Of a stretch of DNA of 64,000 nt, positions 1 through 9,127 are shown one piece after another. The notes under the pieces were generated by a model. It was not told where the DNA came from and ran no database searches. It was given only the letters and a program-made list of their open reading frames with translations. Position 1 is the stretch's first letter. Each line of letters begins with the position of its first letter. A program made the position numbers and the translations under genes. The DNA comes from Coprobacter fastidiosus. GTDB taxonomy: Bacteria; Bacteroidota; Bacteroidia; Bacteroidales; Coprobacteraceae. The DNA lies in NCBI RefSeq assembly GCF_030296935.1, contig NZ_AP028032.1, positions 1,488,001 through 1,552,000 of the forward strand. The letters are read 5' to 3'.

Positions 1-2
1 AC

Positions 3-794
3 AATATCCTCAATGAAGAAATTATTATCGACATTATAAAAGGACAAACTCCTACTGAGGTAAAACAGGAACATCTCATTATACATGGAGTAAACGGAAA
101 ACCGATCATAGGACGTACCGAAAACCAACAAAAACTGGTAAAAACCTTCGAAACGAACGATCTTGTATTTGCTTTAGGCCCTGCCGGATCTGGAAAAACG
201 TACGTAGCTATAGCTTTGGCGGTTCGGGCATTAAAAAATAAAGAAGTAAAAAAAATTATTCTAAGTCGTCCCGCAGTAGAAGCAGGAGAAAAACTGGGAT
301 TTCTTCCGGGAGATATGAAAGATAAAATCGACCCTTATCTACAACCTCTTTATGACGCTCTACAAGATATGATTCCCGCAGCCAAATTGAAAGACCTAAT
401 GGAAAACAACGTCATACAAATAGCCCCGCTGGCATTTATGAGGGGACGAACTTTGAGCGATGCCGTCATCATCCTCGATGAAGCTCAAAATACTACGACG
501 CACCAGATCAAAATGTTCCTTACACGATTAGGCATGAATGCAAAAATGATAGTTACCGGAGATATGAGCCAAATCGATCTCCCCTCCTCTCAGACATCCG
601 GTTTGGTTCAAGCTATAAAAATATTGAAAGGTGTGGCGGGAATCGGAAAAGTAGAATTCGGGAAGAAAGATATCGTACGACATAAACTAGTACAACGAAT
701 TGTCGAGGCTTATGAAAAGTTTGAAGAAAAACAAAAAAAAGAAACAAAAACTGCAACGATACCCGAAATAAATATAGAAAAAAAAGAACTATAA
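3..794 (+). CDS. phoH: PhoH family ATPase (5' end outside window)
   Basis: This is the C-terminal part of a PhoH-like P-loop NTPase. The frame is open from the left edge, so the true start lies outside the window. The Walker A motif GPAGSGKT is encoded at 177-200. The Walker B stretch VIILDEAQN follows at roughly 468-494, with the family stretches [18 protein letters not shown] and [11 protein letters not shown] between them. The PhoH family is ATP-binding and cytoplasmic and is linked to RNA metabolism, but its exact role in Bacteroidetes is unsettled. The tail after residue KFEEK is Lys/Glu-rich and probably disordered. purC starts 22 bases downstream with no obvious promoter, so co-transcription is likely. 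Confidence 0.93.
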   Translation, partial: NILNEEIIIDIIKGQTPTEVKQEHLIIHGVNGKPIIGRTENQQKLVKTFETNDLVFALGPAGSGKTYVAIALAVRALKNKEVKKIILSRPAVEAGEKLGFLPGDMKDKIDPYLQPLYDALQDMIPAAKLKDLMENNVIQIAPLAFMRGRTLSDAVIILDEAQNTTTHQIKMFLTRLGMNAKMIVTGDMSQIDLPSSQTSGLVQAIKILKGVAGIGKVEFGKKDIVRHKLVQRIVEAYEKFEEKQKKETKTATIPEINIEKKEL

Positions 795-816
795 CAACAT
801 AATAAGTATTACAGAA

Positions 817-1764
817 ATGAAAAATGCTTTGGTAAAAACAGACTTCAACTTTCCGGGTCAGAAAAGTGTATATCACGGGAAAGTACGCGATGTGTACAAT
901 ATCAACGACGAACTGTTGGTAATGGTCGCCAGTGACCGAATTTCCGCTTTCGACGTAATACTTCCAGAAGGGATTCCCTACAAAGGACAAGTATTGAATC
1001 AAATTGCCGCAAAATTTCTTGATGCGACTTCAGACATTGTCCCGAACTGGAAAATCGCAACTCCCGATCCGATGGTTACTGTCGGCGTTCGCTGTGAACC
1101 GTTTAAAGTAGAAATGGTCATTCGAGGTTATCTGACCGGTAGCGCATGGCGAGCTTATAAAGCCGGAGATCGAACATTATGCGGTATTACTTTACCTGAA
1201 GGAATGATAGAAAATCAAAAATTTGAAACTCCGATCATCACTCCGACAACCAAGGCTGATGAAGGCCATGATGAAAATATTTCGAAAGAAGAGATCATTG
1301 CTCAGGGTATTGTGTCAAAAGAAGATTACGAACAACTCGAAAAATATACACAGGCATTATTTAAGAGAGGTACTGAAATGGCAGCCGAGAAAGGATTGAT
1401 TCTTGTCGATACAAAATATGAATTCGGAAAAAAAGACGGTAAAATCATCCTGATTGATGAGATACATACTCCGGACTCTTCTCGTTACTTTTATGCAGAT
1501 GGTTATGCCGAACGTCTTGCCAAAGGCGAAGAACAACGACAGCTTTCTAAAGAATTCGTCCGTCAATGGCTTATTCAAAATGGTTTTCAAGGGAAAGAAG
1601 GTCAAAAAGTGCCGGAAATGACTCCTGCATATTGCGAAAGCGTCTCAGAACGGTATATAGAACTTTATGAACATATCGTCGGTGAAAAATTTATCAAAGC
1701 TGACACCGAGAATGTCGCCGCCCGTATAGAGCATAATGTCACGGAATTTTTAAACAAACAATAA
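817..1764 (+). CDS. purC: Phosphoribosylaminoimidazole-succinocarboxamide synthase (SAICAR synthetase)
   Basis: The 315-residue protein has the length of the Bacteroidetes PurC form. It catalyses ATP-dependent condensation of CAIR with aspartate in cytoplasmic purine synthesis. Recognisable family stretches are the N-terminal [18 protein letters not shown] near residue 45, the central [12 protein letters not shown], and the [14 protein letters not shown] motif in the second half. The ATG at 817 sits just after phoH. A strong stem-loop at 1787-1830 followed by a T-rich stretch closes the transcript before the methyltransferase gene. Confidence 0.96.
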   Translation: MKNALVKTDFNFPGQKSVYHGKVRDVYNINDELLVMVASDRISAFDVILPEGIPYKGQVLNQIAAKFLDATSDIVPNWKIATPDPMVTVGVRCEPFKVEMVIRGYLTGSAWRAYKAGDRTLCGITLPEGMIENQKFETPIITPTTKADEGHDENISKEEIIAQGIVSKEDYEQLEKYTQALFKRGTEMAAEKGLILVDTKYEFGKKDGKIILIDEIHTPDSSRYFYADGYAERLAKGEEQRQLSKEFVRQWLIQNGFQGKEGQKVPEMTPAYCESVSERYIELYEHIVGEKFIKADTENVAARIEHNVTEFLNKQ

Positions 1765-1786
1765 ATGCCGGAATAAATCATACAAT

Positions 1787-1843
1787 GAAAAGCAATTGCC
1801 GATAAACACGTTCTTCGGCTTTTGCTTTTCAATATTATTTTTT
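1787..1843 (+). terminator. Rho-independent terminator after purC
   Basis: A 16-base left arm (1787-1802) pairs with 1815-1830 with two mismatches in the middle. The loop is 12 bases and a T-rich run follows at 1831-1843. The hairpin lies between purC and menG. It also overlaps the TTG at 1796, which argues against that codon being the start of menG. Confidence 0.7.
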
Positions 1844-1858
1844 CAAATAATCCTTTTT

Positions 1859-2599
1859 ATGGATAAATACAAAGCAGAATCGATACTTCCCTATAATAAA
1901 AAAGAGTCAAAAAGTTCTCAAGTCCGGCAAATGTTCGACACAATTGCCCCGACATACGACATGCTGAACAGAATGATGACTTTCGGTATAGACAAACAAT
2001 GGAGACGTGCGGCGATGAAACGGCTCGCAGCATATCGCCCCAAAACAATACTCGACATTGCTACCGGCACGGGAGACTTGCCTCTGCTCATGGAAAAAAT
2101 GTTTTCTCCCGAAAGTATTACGGGAATAGACCTGTCGGAAGGAATGCTAAATATAGCCCGCAAAAAAATAGATGAATACCATCTCAATGACAAAATAAAG
2201 TTCTTCTGCGAGAACTGTCTCTCACTGTCATTTGCAGACAATACATTCGATGCGATTACGGTATCTTTCGGCGTTCGCAATTTTGAACATTTGGAAAAAG
2301 GATATTCCGAGATGTATCGGGTATTGAAACCCGGAGGTACATTGGTAGTGATCGAATTTTCGACCCCCGAACATTTTCCATTCAAACAACTTTACCGATT
2401 ATATACATTCCATATTATCCCATTAATGGGAAAACTGTTTACCAAAGACAGCCAAGCCTATACATACCTACCCCGATCGATCGCTGCCGTTCCGCAAGGA
2501 GAAGAAATGCTGAAAATATTTCATAAAGCCGGGTTTTCCAAAACCTACTGCAAAAAACTGACTTTCGGAATATGTTCTATCTATATAGGAGAAAAATAA
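1859..2599 (+). CDS. menG: Demethylmenaquinone methyltransferase (UbiE/MenG)
   Basis: This is an S-adenosylmethionine-dependent class I methyltransferase that performs the last step of menaquinone synthesis, C-methylation of demethylmenaquinone. The ATG at 1859 gives 246 residues and the canonical N-terminus. An upstream in-frame TTG at 1796 lies inside the purC terminator hairpin, so I reject it. Visible family motifs are MFDTIAPTYDMLNRMMTFGID near the start, the SAM-binding LDIATGTGDLPLLM, GIDLSEGMLNIARKK, and the post-motif VSFGVRNFEHLEKG followed by RVLKPGGTLVVIEFS. The quinone link fits an anaerobe using menaquinone. The enzyme is expected to be cytoplasmic or membrane-peripheral. Confidence 0.95.
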   Translation: MDKYKAESILPYNKKESKSSQVRQMFDTIAPTYDMLNRMMTFGIDKQWRRAAMKRLAAYRPKTILDIATGTGDLPLLMEKMFSPESITGIDLSEGMLNIARKKIDEYHLNDKIKFFCENCLSLSFADNTFDAITVSFGVRNFEHLEKGYSEMYRVLKPGGTLVVIEFSTPEHFPFKQLYRLYTFHIIPLMGKLFTKDSQAYTYLPRSIAAVPQGEEMLKIFHKAGFSKTYCKKLTFGICSIYIGEK

Positions 2600-2805
2600 A
2601 ATGTCTTCCTAAAACTATCTTGAAAACCTTTTTATTCTATTTCCAACGAGACTTCAAAGAACCTCTTGCAAATAAATTATTTAATATTAATTAACTTATA
2701 ATTTCTATTATTTAGGATATAATATTTAGATTTCGCAGAATATACCGAACAAAAACAAGAGAAAACTCCTCTGTCTATCCGAATTTTTAAACTACAAAAA
2801 TAGGA

Positions 2806-3255
2806 TCAGATAGAAAATAATTTCTTTTGATAGAGATCAAGTCGCTCTTTATACAAGTTGTTCATTTCCTTCAACAACGATATTTCTTTATCTTTCGAAA
2901 GAATCAGTTCTTCTATTTCCGGAGTAACTCCATTCTTGACAATATATCCGGCAACCTCTTCCGCAACAAAAGGAACAGTCTTGGAAAGATCGGACAACGA
3001 TACCGAAGCAGGATATCCTCCGCTATTTTTGTCGGAAAGAGTTTCTGATTTAAAAAATTCCGAAATATCTAAACCGTAGAAATTACAAATCGTCAATAAA
3101 ACATTCAAATTCAGGTTACCACCTCTGACTGCTTTTCCGATCGTATTCTTATCTATACCTAATTGTAGCGAAGCTTCTTGATAAGTTATCTTATGCCGGT
3201 TTAAATATTCCCTGAATTTATCTCCGGAATAGACAATTTTTTTCGTCACAGCCAT
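2806..3255 (-). CDS. XRE-type helix-turn-helix regulator
   Basis: The protein has 149 residues. Residues about 12-65 form an HTH of the XRE/Cro type (YQEASLQLGIDKNTIGKAVRGG). A variable middle follows, and residues 118-149 form a C-terminal charged helix that could be a dimerising coiled coil. There is no peptidase or ligand domain. The gene is divergent from the 87-residue gene at 3411, with a 155-bp AT-rich gap containing several TAnnTTTG-like boxes, so it may regulate itself or that neighbour. The target is unknown. Confidence 0.75.
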   Translation of the reverse strand: MAVTKKIVYSGDKFREYLNRHKITYQEASLQLGIDKNTIGKAVRGGNLNLNVLLTICNFYGLDISEFFKSETLSDKNSGGYPASVSLSDLSKTVPFVAEEVAGYIVKNGVTPEIEELILSKDKEISLLKEMNNLYKERLDLYQKKLFSI

Positions 3256-3318
3256 GTTAAAATAATATTTAATCGATAAATTTGTACTTATTTGTGCAAA
3301 AGCAGAGAACTATTTTGT

Positions 3319-3326
3319 TAGTTTTG
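3319..3326 (+). promoter_or_regulatory. Putative -7 promoter box upstream of the 87-residue gene
   Basis: TAGTTTTG matches the Bacteroidetes TAnnTTTG -7 consensus exactly. A second exact match (TAAATTTG) lies at 3277-3284. No TTTG at the usual 19-21 base spacing was seen, so which box is used is unclear. Confidence 0.45.
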
Positions 3327-3410
3327 CAATAACTAATATACAAAATTTTAAAGATTTATCATCACCCGATATAAACAGATAAAAAAATTTTAACCACAAA
3401 AACCGGCATT

Positions 3411-3674
3411 ATGAATGAGATAAAAAAGCTGGCCATCGCTTTACAACAAAAGTGTGAAGAAGAACATGTCAATTATGGTATCTTCTTCAGTGAAGTATCG
3501 CATACGATTACAGGGGGCGCAACTTTCACACTTGAAGAAATTGCTATAATGATAGAAACCATAGCCAGAAATTTGCCTGTAGAACAAATAAAATTCCTAC
3601 AAACAGTACTGTCTATGGTTATTGAAGAAAAAAACGAAGACCCTTCAGCAACTGCACAACAATTAACGAATTAA
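3411..3674 (+). CDS. Small hypothetical protein (87 aa)
   Basis: I do not recognise this family. The protein is mainly helical and acidic, with no signal peptide, membrane segment or cysteine pair. Its first cysteine lies in the stretch QQKCEEEH. The ATG at 3411 is preceded by two candidate -7 boxes in the gap shared with the divergent HTH gene at 2806-3255. That arrangement suggests a small HTH-controlled gene, but this is inference. Coding potential is supported by clean codon structure and by the stop falling just before the convergent gene at 3677. Confidence 0.6.
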   Translation: MNEIKKLAIALQQKCEEEHVNYGIFFSEVSHTITGGATFTLEEIAIMIETIARNLPVEQIKFLQTVLSMVIEEKNEDPSATAQQLTN

Positions 3675-3676
3675 GA

Positions 3677-4177
3677 TCATTCTTCCCAGACCTCTTCTAT
3701 TTCTCCAATAAATATTTTATGCAGGTCTCGGGAAGGATACCAAGTTTCCAAAATAGATTTATCAATAAAAGAATTTTCTCGTAATTGATCACAATATAAC
3801 TTCCGACATTTAAAAATTAATCGTGCTTCTTTAAAAGCAACGCATCCCCGGGAAGGCTCAAAAGGCGTTATACCTGCCGCTTTCGCTTTATCTATTTCCT
3901 TTCCCGATTTCGTACCGCACAATTTAAGGGCACTCCGATACTGCTCATTAAAGAAAGAGAGAGTAAAACATTCTTCTTCTTCGACAAATTCAAGCGTATA
4001 TCTCTGAGGGCGTATAACGACACAAGCTACCGGTTTACCCCATAAAAATCCAATTGTCCCCCAACTGGCCGTCATCATATTATAATGATCTATATTTCCA
4101 GCCGTAATCAACATCCATTGTTTTCCGATAAGATCTATAACATTATCTTTCAATACAGAAATATCAATCTTGCGCAT
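3677..4177 (-). CDS. Flavin reductase family protein (flavoredoxin-like)
   Basis: This 166-residue protein belongs to the FMN-binding split-barrel flavin reductase group (DIM6/NTAB-like). Supporting stretches are the N-terminal WMLITAGNIDHYNMMTASWG, the CVVIRPQRYTLEFVEEEECF block and FNEQYRSALKLCGTKSGKEIDK. These are positions typical for FMN contact and for the family signature. It probably binds FMN and transfers electrons in the cytoplasm. The physiological partner cannot be told from context. It lies 18 bases downstream of the coiled-coil gene on the same strand and may be part of the same transcript. Confidence 0.85.
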   Translation of the reverse strand: MRKIDISVLKDNVIDLIGKQWMLITAGNIDHYNMMTASWGTIGFLWGKPVACVVIRPQRYTLEFVEEEECFTLSFFNEQYRSALKLCGTKSGKEIDKAKAAGITPFEPSRGCVAFKEARLIFKCRKLYCDQLRENSFIDKSILETWYPSRDLHKIFIGEIEEVWEE

Positions 4178-4195
4178 ATTTTTATTATATTTAAA

Positions 4196-5950
4196 TTACC
4201 ATAAACTCATTTGTGACGGATCCGGTTTTACCTCCGTCTTTTCTTCCTCTGCCATCAATTCTTTCTCCTGCAGTTTCTTTTCCGCTTTTTTACGAGCTAT
4301 TTCTTCCGGTGTATCAGGACGTGTAGGAACTAACCAATCAAGTTCTTCAGGTTCATCTAAAAATCGGCTATCCCGACTGTTTTTCTTCAGTTCATCTTTC
4401 AAAACATCTATTTCAGCCATCAATGCCCGGATATTTTTTCTGTCGATCTGCTGATCGTTTTCAAATTGCCGAAGCGTCTCTTCAGATATTAACAATTTCT
4501 GTTGCAATTCCGTTCGTTCCGACTTCTCTTTTTCTACTTCTGCAAACAAATCCTGCCGTTGCGCTTTCACCGCGGCCAACATATCATTAGCAACCAACAA
4601 TTGGTGTTTAATATCTATCATATCCCGAAGATTTGCCTCTGTTTCCTCAGTCTGCTTTCGCTGAGCGTCCAATTCAGCAGACTTTTTTTCCAATAATGCC
4701 GATACATCTTTTTTTTCTTTTTCCAAAAGATCAATCCGACTTTCCAATAATTTCACAGAAGACTGCAATTCTCCACTCCTACGCTCTTCATTTCCGATAT
4801 TCTGTTTTAAAGAACGCACTTGATCTTCCGATTCTGAAAGAGCCGCTTCCAAACGAGCTTTTGCATCAAGAGTTTCTGTCAACATCTTATCGGCATTTTT
4901 CTGTTTTTCCAACTCTTCAGTTAATATACGCAGTTCATTTCGAGCAGATTCTATTTCATTCTCTTTAGAAACCGACAAGTCGAAAAGTTGTTGTTTCTCC
5001 AGCAACAGAGAATCAACTTTACGTTTCAACATTTCTTCTCGCTCTACAGCCTGCCTTACTGCATCATCTTTGGCGTGCAATACTTTCGTCAGAGATTCAT
5101 GCAATTCCTTATTTTCAGCTATCATCTGATCGAGCTCATCCTGCAATCCGGCATTTTCAGTCTGCAAAGTAACAAAGGCATTATCGGCATCTTGTTGTTT
5201 CGCAATAACAGAATCCAGATGTTTCTGCAAATTCTCCGCCTTTTCTGTAGCTTTCTGCAATTTATCAGGAAGGGACAAATCTACTTGTTGCACTTTCGCC
5301 AACTCCTGCTCAAGACGAGATTTTTCTTCCTGCAAAGCAGCCAACTCATCCGCCTTATTTTTTTCCTGCACAGCCGCAACTTTAAGCTTATTGTTCAGTG
5401 CACTTTTTTCCATATCGCTTTGCTCTTTGTCAGCCTCAAAAGTCACAATGCGCATTTCCAATTCATGAACCCGCTCGCCTAATGCCCTTTTTTGCCGTTC
5501 GGCGCTTAAATACTGACTTTGAAACTCCTCTTGTTTCGAAGAAAGCTCATGTATATAGTCATTCAACTCTTTTACCTGCTCTTTCAACCGGATTTCATCT
5601 TGTTTCCACTGTGAAGAGCCTTCTGTTTGTATCTTCTCATATATAAACCGTATATAATCGGTAAACGGAGATAACAAATGATTATATATATTCCGTTTCT
5701 CAGCTTCTTTATCTATCGACTGACGAACCAACTCGGGAATAGACTCGTTGATAAGATCAGCCATTTTATCCAATAACGGTTGTGGTATCTGTTCTTCGGT
5801 AAGAGCCCGGACATATTCTTTTGCCAAAGCCGGGTCAATAGAGCAATCCTGCCGGGCACTCTCTTTCTCTTGAAGCACTTCATCTTCTTCATTTGTAACC
5901 GAAGAAGCTTGCCACAGCAATTGCATCGATTTCATAAATTTTGATTTCAT
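4196..5950 (-). CDS. Long coiled-coil protein, unknown function
   Basis: The protein has 584 residues. Residues about 1-125 are a compact, non-coiled segment. From about residue 125 to 530 the sequence is almost unbroken heptad-rich coiled coil (many L/E/K/Q, hardly any Pro or Gly). A short C-terminal tail follows with a DEPEELDWLVPTRPDTPEEI segment. No signal peptide or membrane segment is seen, so it should be cytoplasmic. It starts 21 bases after the stop of the receiver/PEP-synthase-like gene and is probably co-transcribed with it, suggesting a scaffold or partner role. Resemblance to SMC or myosin-type proteins is compositional only. Confidence 0.75.
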   Translation of the reverse strand: MKSKFMKSMQLLWQASSVTNEEDEVLQEKESARQDCSIDPALAKEYVRALTEEQIPQPLLDKMADLINESIPELVRQSIDKEAEKRNIYNHLLSPFTDYIRFIYEKIQTEGSSQWKQDEIRLKEQVKELNDYIHELSSKQEEFQSQYLSAERQKRALGERVHELEMRIVTFEADKEQSDMEKSALNNKLKVAAVQEKNKADELAALQEEKSRLEQELAKVQQVDLSLPDKLQKATEKAENLQKHLDSVIAKQQDADNAFVTLQTENAGLQDELDQMIAENKELHESLTKVLHAKDDAVRQAVEREEMLKRKVDSLLLEKQQLFDLSVSKENEIESARNELRILTEELEKQKNADKMLTETLDAKARLEAALSESEDQVRSLKQNIGNEERRSGELQSSVKLLESRIDLLEKEKKDVSALLEKKSAELDAQRKQTEETEANLRDMIDIKHQLLVANDMLAAVKAQRQDLFAEVEKEKSERTELQQKLLISEETLRQFENDQQIDRKNIRALMAEIDVLKDELKKNSRDSRFLDEPEELDWLVPTRPDTPEEIARKKAEKKLQEKELMAEEEKTEVKPDPSQMSLW

Positions 5951-5971
5951 TCCCGTTTTATATAAATTATT

Positions 5972-8950
5972 TTACTTTTCTTTTACATTTCCGGCATCCG
6001 GTTTTATAACAATACCTATGCTCTTTTTCCCGTTTATCTTTACTATCACCGGACGTTCGAACCGTACGACCCGAAGAAAATCGGTTTCCTGTTCCGCATT
6101 CAGGCGGTTTAAATACTCTTCATCGAACAAACATCCTTTTGAAGAAGGGTTGATGGTAAAATATCCCACCCCGAAAGAGGTTAGATTCTGAAAAAAATGA
6201 GTCCCTTGACTCGGCTCTATATGATAACCGGCCAACGCCGTCTCGACAATCAACTTCGAATTAGAAATATGAGGCCATTTAACAGGTATTCCGAGAGCCG
6301 TATCACTCGATCCCCAACGTCCCGGTCCTACCAATATATAATTTTCACCCCGTTCGGTAAACATACGGTTGATCTTCTCTATTTCTCTTGCTATCAAAGA
6401 ATTGTTCGAAGACCTGAAATTATCGCTTTTTACATATACCACATGACATATATTATCCATAATGCCATGTCCCAATGCCGAGTCGGTCTTTAAAAGCAGG
6501 TCCTCATCCCTCACCTCTCCGATTTCGTCATCTCGCATTTCTTTCGTATCTACGATAGGGCGTATCTGCAACCAATACAGCATCCCCTGTTTGTGTTCCT
6601 GATTAGGTAAATTCGCTGCAAATTCTATCTCTACAGGACGTCCCATCTCCTGAGACCCGAACTCCAGCATCATTTTTAATAATTCAGCTAAAGGGAATAC
6701 CCCATGTTGCAAGATATTTGCAAAGGTAACGACTTTTCTTCCTCCTTCATAATATCCGTCACGGATTATCTGATCATACGGATCAAAAGTCGAAACCATC
6801 CCTCGTAACGAATTATCTTTTTCTGCATCTCGGATAGATAGTTTCAACAAATTAAAACTATCATCGATCGAAAAAGTTTTTCCCATGCTTTTCAAATCAA
6901 GAGCATAAAAACGCGTTTGAGTATCGCTAAGCGCCAAATCGAGCGTACTGGTCTGCAATACATTACATGGATGTTTAGGCGAAAAACGTAAACTCCGTCC
7001 TCCATCGACAATATATTTCCCTAATCCCACGGCAACATCAACGACTCCGTCTTCCGCTTTCTCATCATTGATCGGATAATAATTCAAAGATCTTCCTACT
7101 CCGGCAAAAGATGGATAATAACGATCTCCATATTGTGAGCCCACCACTTCCTGTAAAATAATCGCCATCTTTTCCTGATCGATTACATTAGATGTTGCGG
7201 TCATATATGCTTTGCTGTCGGCATAAAAAACAGAAGCATATACCCCTTTAATAGCGTCGCTCAACAGCCGGAGCATTTCATCTTTATCTTCAAGAAACGG
7301 AATCATATAAGTCGAATATATTCCTGCAAAAGGCTGGTAATGAGAATCTTCGAGCAGACTGGATGAACGAACAGCAATCGGACGCCCTACTACCTCGAAG
7401 AATGCCATAAAATCATCGACCAATTTATCCGGTAATTTAGCTTTCAAAAAATATTCCAAAATATCCTCATCCGGCAGATCGGATAATGCAATCTGATAAA
7501 GATTGTTCGTCTCCATAAACTCATCGAAAATATCGGTGCAAAGAACCACCGTTTTAGGAATCGAGACACTCACGCCCTCATAATTCTCAAGTATCGGATG
7601 CCGCTTGATCATAGAATCGATAAACGCAAGTCCACGTCCCTTTCCCCCTAAAGATCCCTGTCCTATACGGGCAAAATTAGAATATTTATCAAATCTCTCC
7701 CGCTGAAAGATAGCAACGACTCCCCGATTTTTCATTTTACGATACTGTACGATAGCATCAAAAATAAGCTGTCGCATTTCTTGCGATTCGCTAATGTCGG
7801 TAAATTGTTTCTGGCGAAGCAATTCGGCTATCGGAAACATCGCCCGGGAATAAAGCCAGCGAGAAATATGATTACGAGAACCATGATAATATAGCGACTC
7901 ATCGGGAATAGACATTATCGTATTTTGCAAATCCTTCAGATTACGTACCGTTGCAATAACCTCACCCGTATGAGGATTAATAAACTCGAAATCCCCGAAA
8001 CCAAAATTTCGGAGAATAGTTTTACGCAAATCGACAGGCAACTTTTTAGAGTTCTTATCCAAAAAACAAGCATTCAGAAACATCGCGTCTTTTTGATTCT
8101 CCACCTCTGAAGACTCGATTATAATCGGCAGAAATTCATCTTTCTCTCGTATATAAGAACAAAATTTCAAACCGGCTTTCTTATCTTTTTCTCCAGCCCT
8201 TTTGAAAGACACGTCAGTAACAATTCCCAACATGTTATTAGGATATTTGTTATAAATCGCTACCGCCTCTTCATAGGTACGGGCAAGTTTTATTTTAGGA
8301 CGTCCACGCATTCTAAGCATCTGCTCATGCTGATTCAGAGCTTCGGTCGAGAATATTTGCGACTGTTTCAATACAAATTTATAAAGGTGCGGCAAAATAG
8401 AAGAATAGAAACGAATCGAATCTTCTACCAACAAAATTACTTGTACCCCTACGGAGTTTATATCCTCCTCAGCATTCATTTTATCTTCTATCAGTTTGAT
8501 GATAGCCAGCAAAAGGTCGGCATTACCAAGCCAACTGAACACATAATCGACACCACTGAGATCCTCGTTACTGATCCGCCGCGATACTTCTTGAGAGAAC
8601 GGGGTCAACACTACGATAGGGATATCGGGATAAATGCTTTTTATCTCTTTCGCTTTCTCGAACGTATCACTATTTTCAATTCCCGGCATAGCAATTATCA
8701 GGTCATAACGTTTTCCGGATAGTTCCCGAAAAGCTTCGTCAAAACTATTTGCCTGAGTAACTCGAGGAGGCGAACTCAAGTTCAAAGACGTATATTCGAA
8801 AAAAATCTGTTCGTCCACGCGCCCGTCCTCTTCAAGAATAAAAGCGTCATAACGACTGGCAATAAGCAACACATTAAAGATTCGTTTTTGCATTAAGTTA
8901 GCAAAAGAGGTGTCTTTCAAATATAATTGCTTTATATTTTGAGTTTCCAT
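5972..8950 (-). CDS. Receiver-domain / PEP-pyruvate-binding domain fusion protein
   Basis: The ATG at 8950 gives 992 residues; the upstream in-frame TTG at 8956 is less likely. Residues about 25-150 look like a response-regulator receiver fold (YDLIIAMPGIE, then PIVVLTPFS). A second receiver-like block starts near residue 168 (VILLVEDSIRFYSSIL). The middle, about residues 420-800, is a PPDK_N/PEP-synthase ATP-grasp module (RIGQGSLGGKGRGLAFID, GRPIAVRSSSLLEDS). The C-terminus has LVGPGRWGSSD. I see no swivelling phosphohistidine domain or PEP-binding TIM barrel, so it is not a complete PEP synthase. Divergent -7 boxes are shared with gdhA. Function is unknown; control of phosphotransfer is a guess. 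Confidence 0.85.
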   Translation of the reverse strand: METQNIKQLYLKDTSFANLMQKRIFNVLLIASRYDAFILEEDGRVDEQIFFEYTSLNLSSPPRVTQANSFDEAFRELSGKRYDLIIAMPGIENSDTFEKAKEIKSIYPDIPIVVLTPFSQEVSRRISNEDLSGVDYVFSWLGNADLLLAIIKLIEDKMNAEEDINSVGVQVILLVEDSIRFYSSILPHLYKFVLKQSQIFSTEALNQHEQMLRMRGRPKIKLARTYEEAVAIYNKYPNNMLGIVTDVSFKRAGEKDKKAGLKFCSYIREKDEFLPIIIESSEVENQKDAMFLNACFLDKNSKKLPVDLRKTILRNFGFGDFEFINPHTGEVIATVRNLKDLQNTIMSIPDESLYYHGSRNHISRWLYSRAMFPIAELLRQKQFTDISESQEMRQLIFDAIVQYRKMKNRGVVAIFQRERFDKYSNFARIGQGSLGGKGRGLAFIDSMIKRHPILENYEGVSVSIPKTVVLCTDIFDEFMETNNLYQIALSDLPDEDILEYFLKAKLPDKLVDDFMAFFEVVGRPIAVRSSSLLEDSHYQPFAGIYSTYMIPFLEDKDEMLRLLSDAIKGVYASVFYADSKAYMTATSNVIDQEKMAIILQEVVGSQYGDRYYPSFAGVGRSLNYYPINDEKAEDGVVDVAVGLGKYIVDGGRSLRFSPKHPCNVLQTSTLDLALSDTQTRFYALDLKSMGKTFSIDDSFNLLKLSIRDAEKDNSLRGMVSTFDPYDQIIRDGYYEGGRKVVTFANILQHGVFPLAELLKMMLEFGSQEMGRPVEIEFAANLPNQEHKQGMLYWLQIRPIVDTKEMRDDEIGEVRDEDLLLKTDSALGHGIMDNICHVVYVKSDNFRSSNNSLIAREIEKINRMFTERGENYILVGPGRWGSSDTALGIPVKWPHISNSKLIVETALAGYHIEPSQGTHFFQNLTSFGVGYFTINPSSKGCLFDEEYLNRLNAEQETDFLRVVRFERPVIVKINGKKSIGIVIKPDAGNVKEK

Positions 8951-9010
8951 AATCAATTTCGGTATATTCAGATTACAAAATGCTAAAATTTATTTTAGCT
9001 CTTTGATGTT

Positions 9011-9018
9011 CAAATTTA
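9011..9018 (-). promoter_or_regulatory. -7 promoter box for the receiver/PEP-binding gene
   Basis: On the minus strand this reads TAAATTTG, an exact TAnnTTTG match, with an expected transcript start near 9004 and a leader of about 54 bases to the ATG at 8950. It is divergent from the gdhA box at 9051-9058. Confidence 0.6.
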
Positions 9019-9050
9019 GCAAAAATAATTTTTTTATCCGCATAAATGAT

Positions 9051-9058
9051 TAAATTTG
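9051..9058 (+). promoter_or_regulatory. -7 promoter box for gdhA
   Basis: TAAATTTG is an exact match to the Bacteroidetes -7 consensus, about 70 bases before the gdhA ATG. The -33 region is only T-rich. Confidence 0.6.
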
Positions 9059-9127
9059 CAATAAGGGCTAAAGGTACTATCCAAAGCTCTTAAAAATAAA
9101 TAAGTAACCTTATAAAAACACATCGCT

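Noticed and set aside
1796..1858. TTG-start extension of the menaquinone methyltransferase by 21 residues
   Set aside because: The codon lies inside the purC terminator hairpin and the added residues are hydrophobic and not in the family; the ATG at 1859 gives the normal protein.
4196..5950. SMC-type ATPase for the coiled-coil protein
   Set aside because: No Walker A or B motif is present at either end; only the coiled-coil composition is shared.
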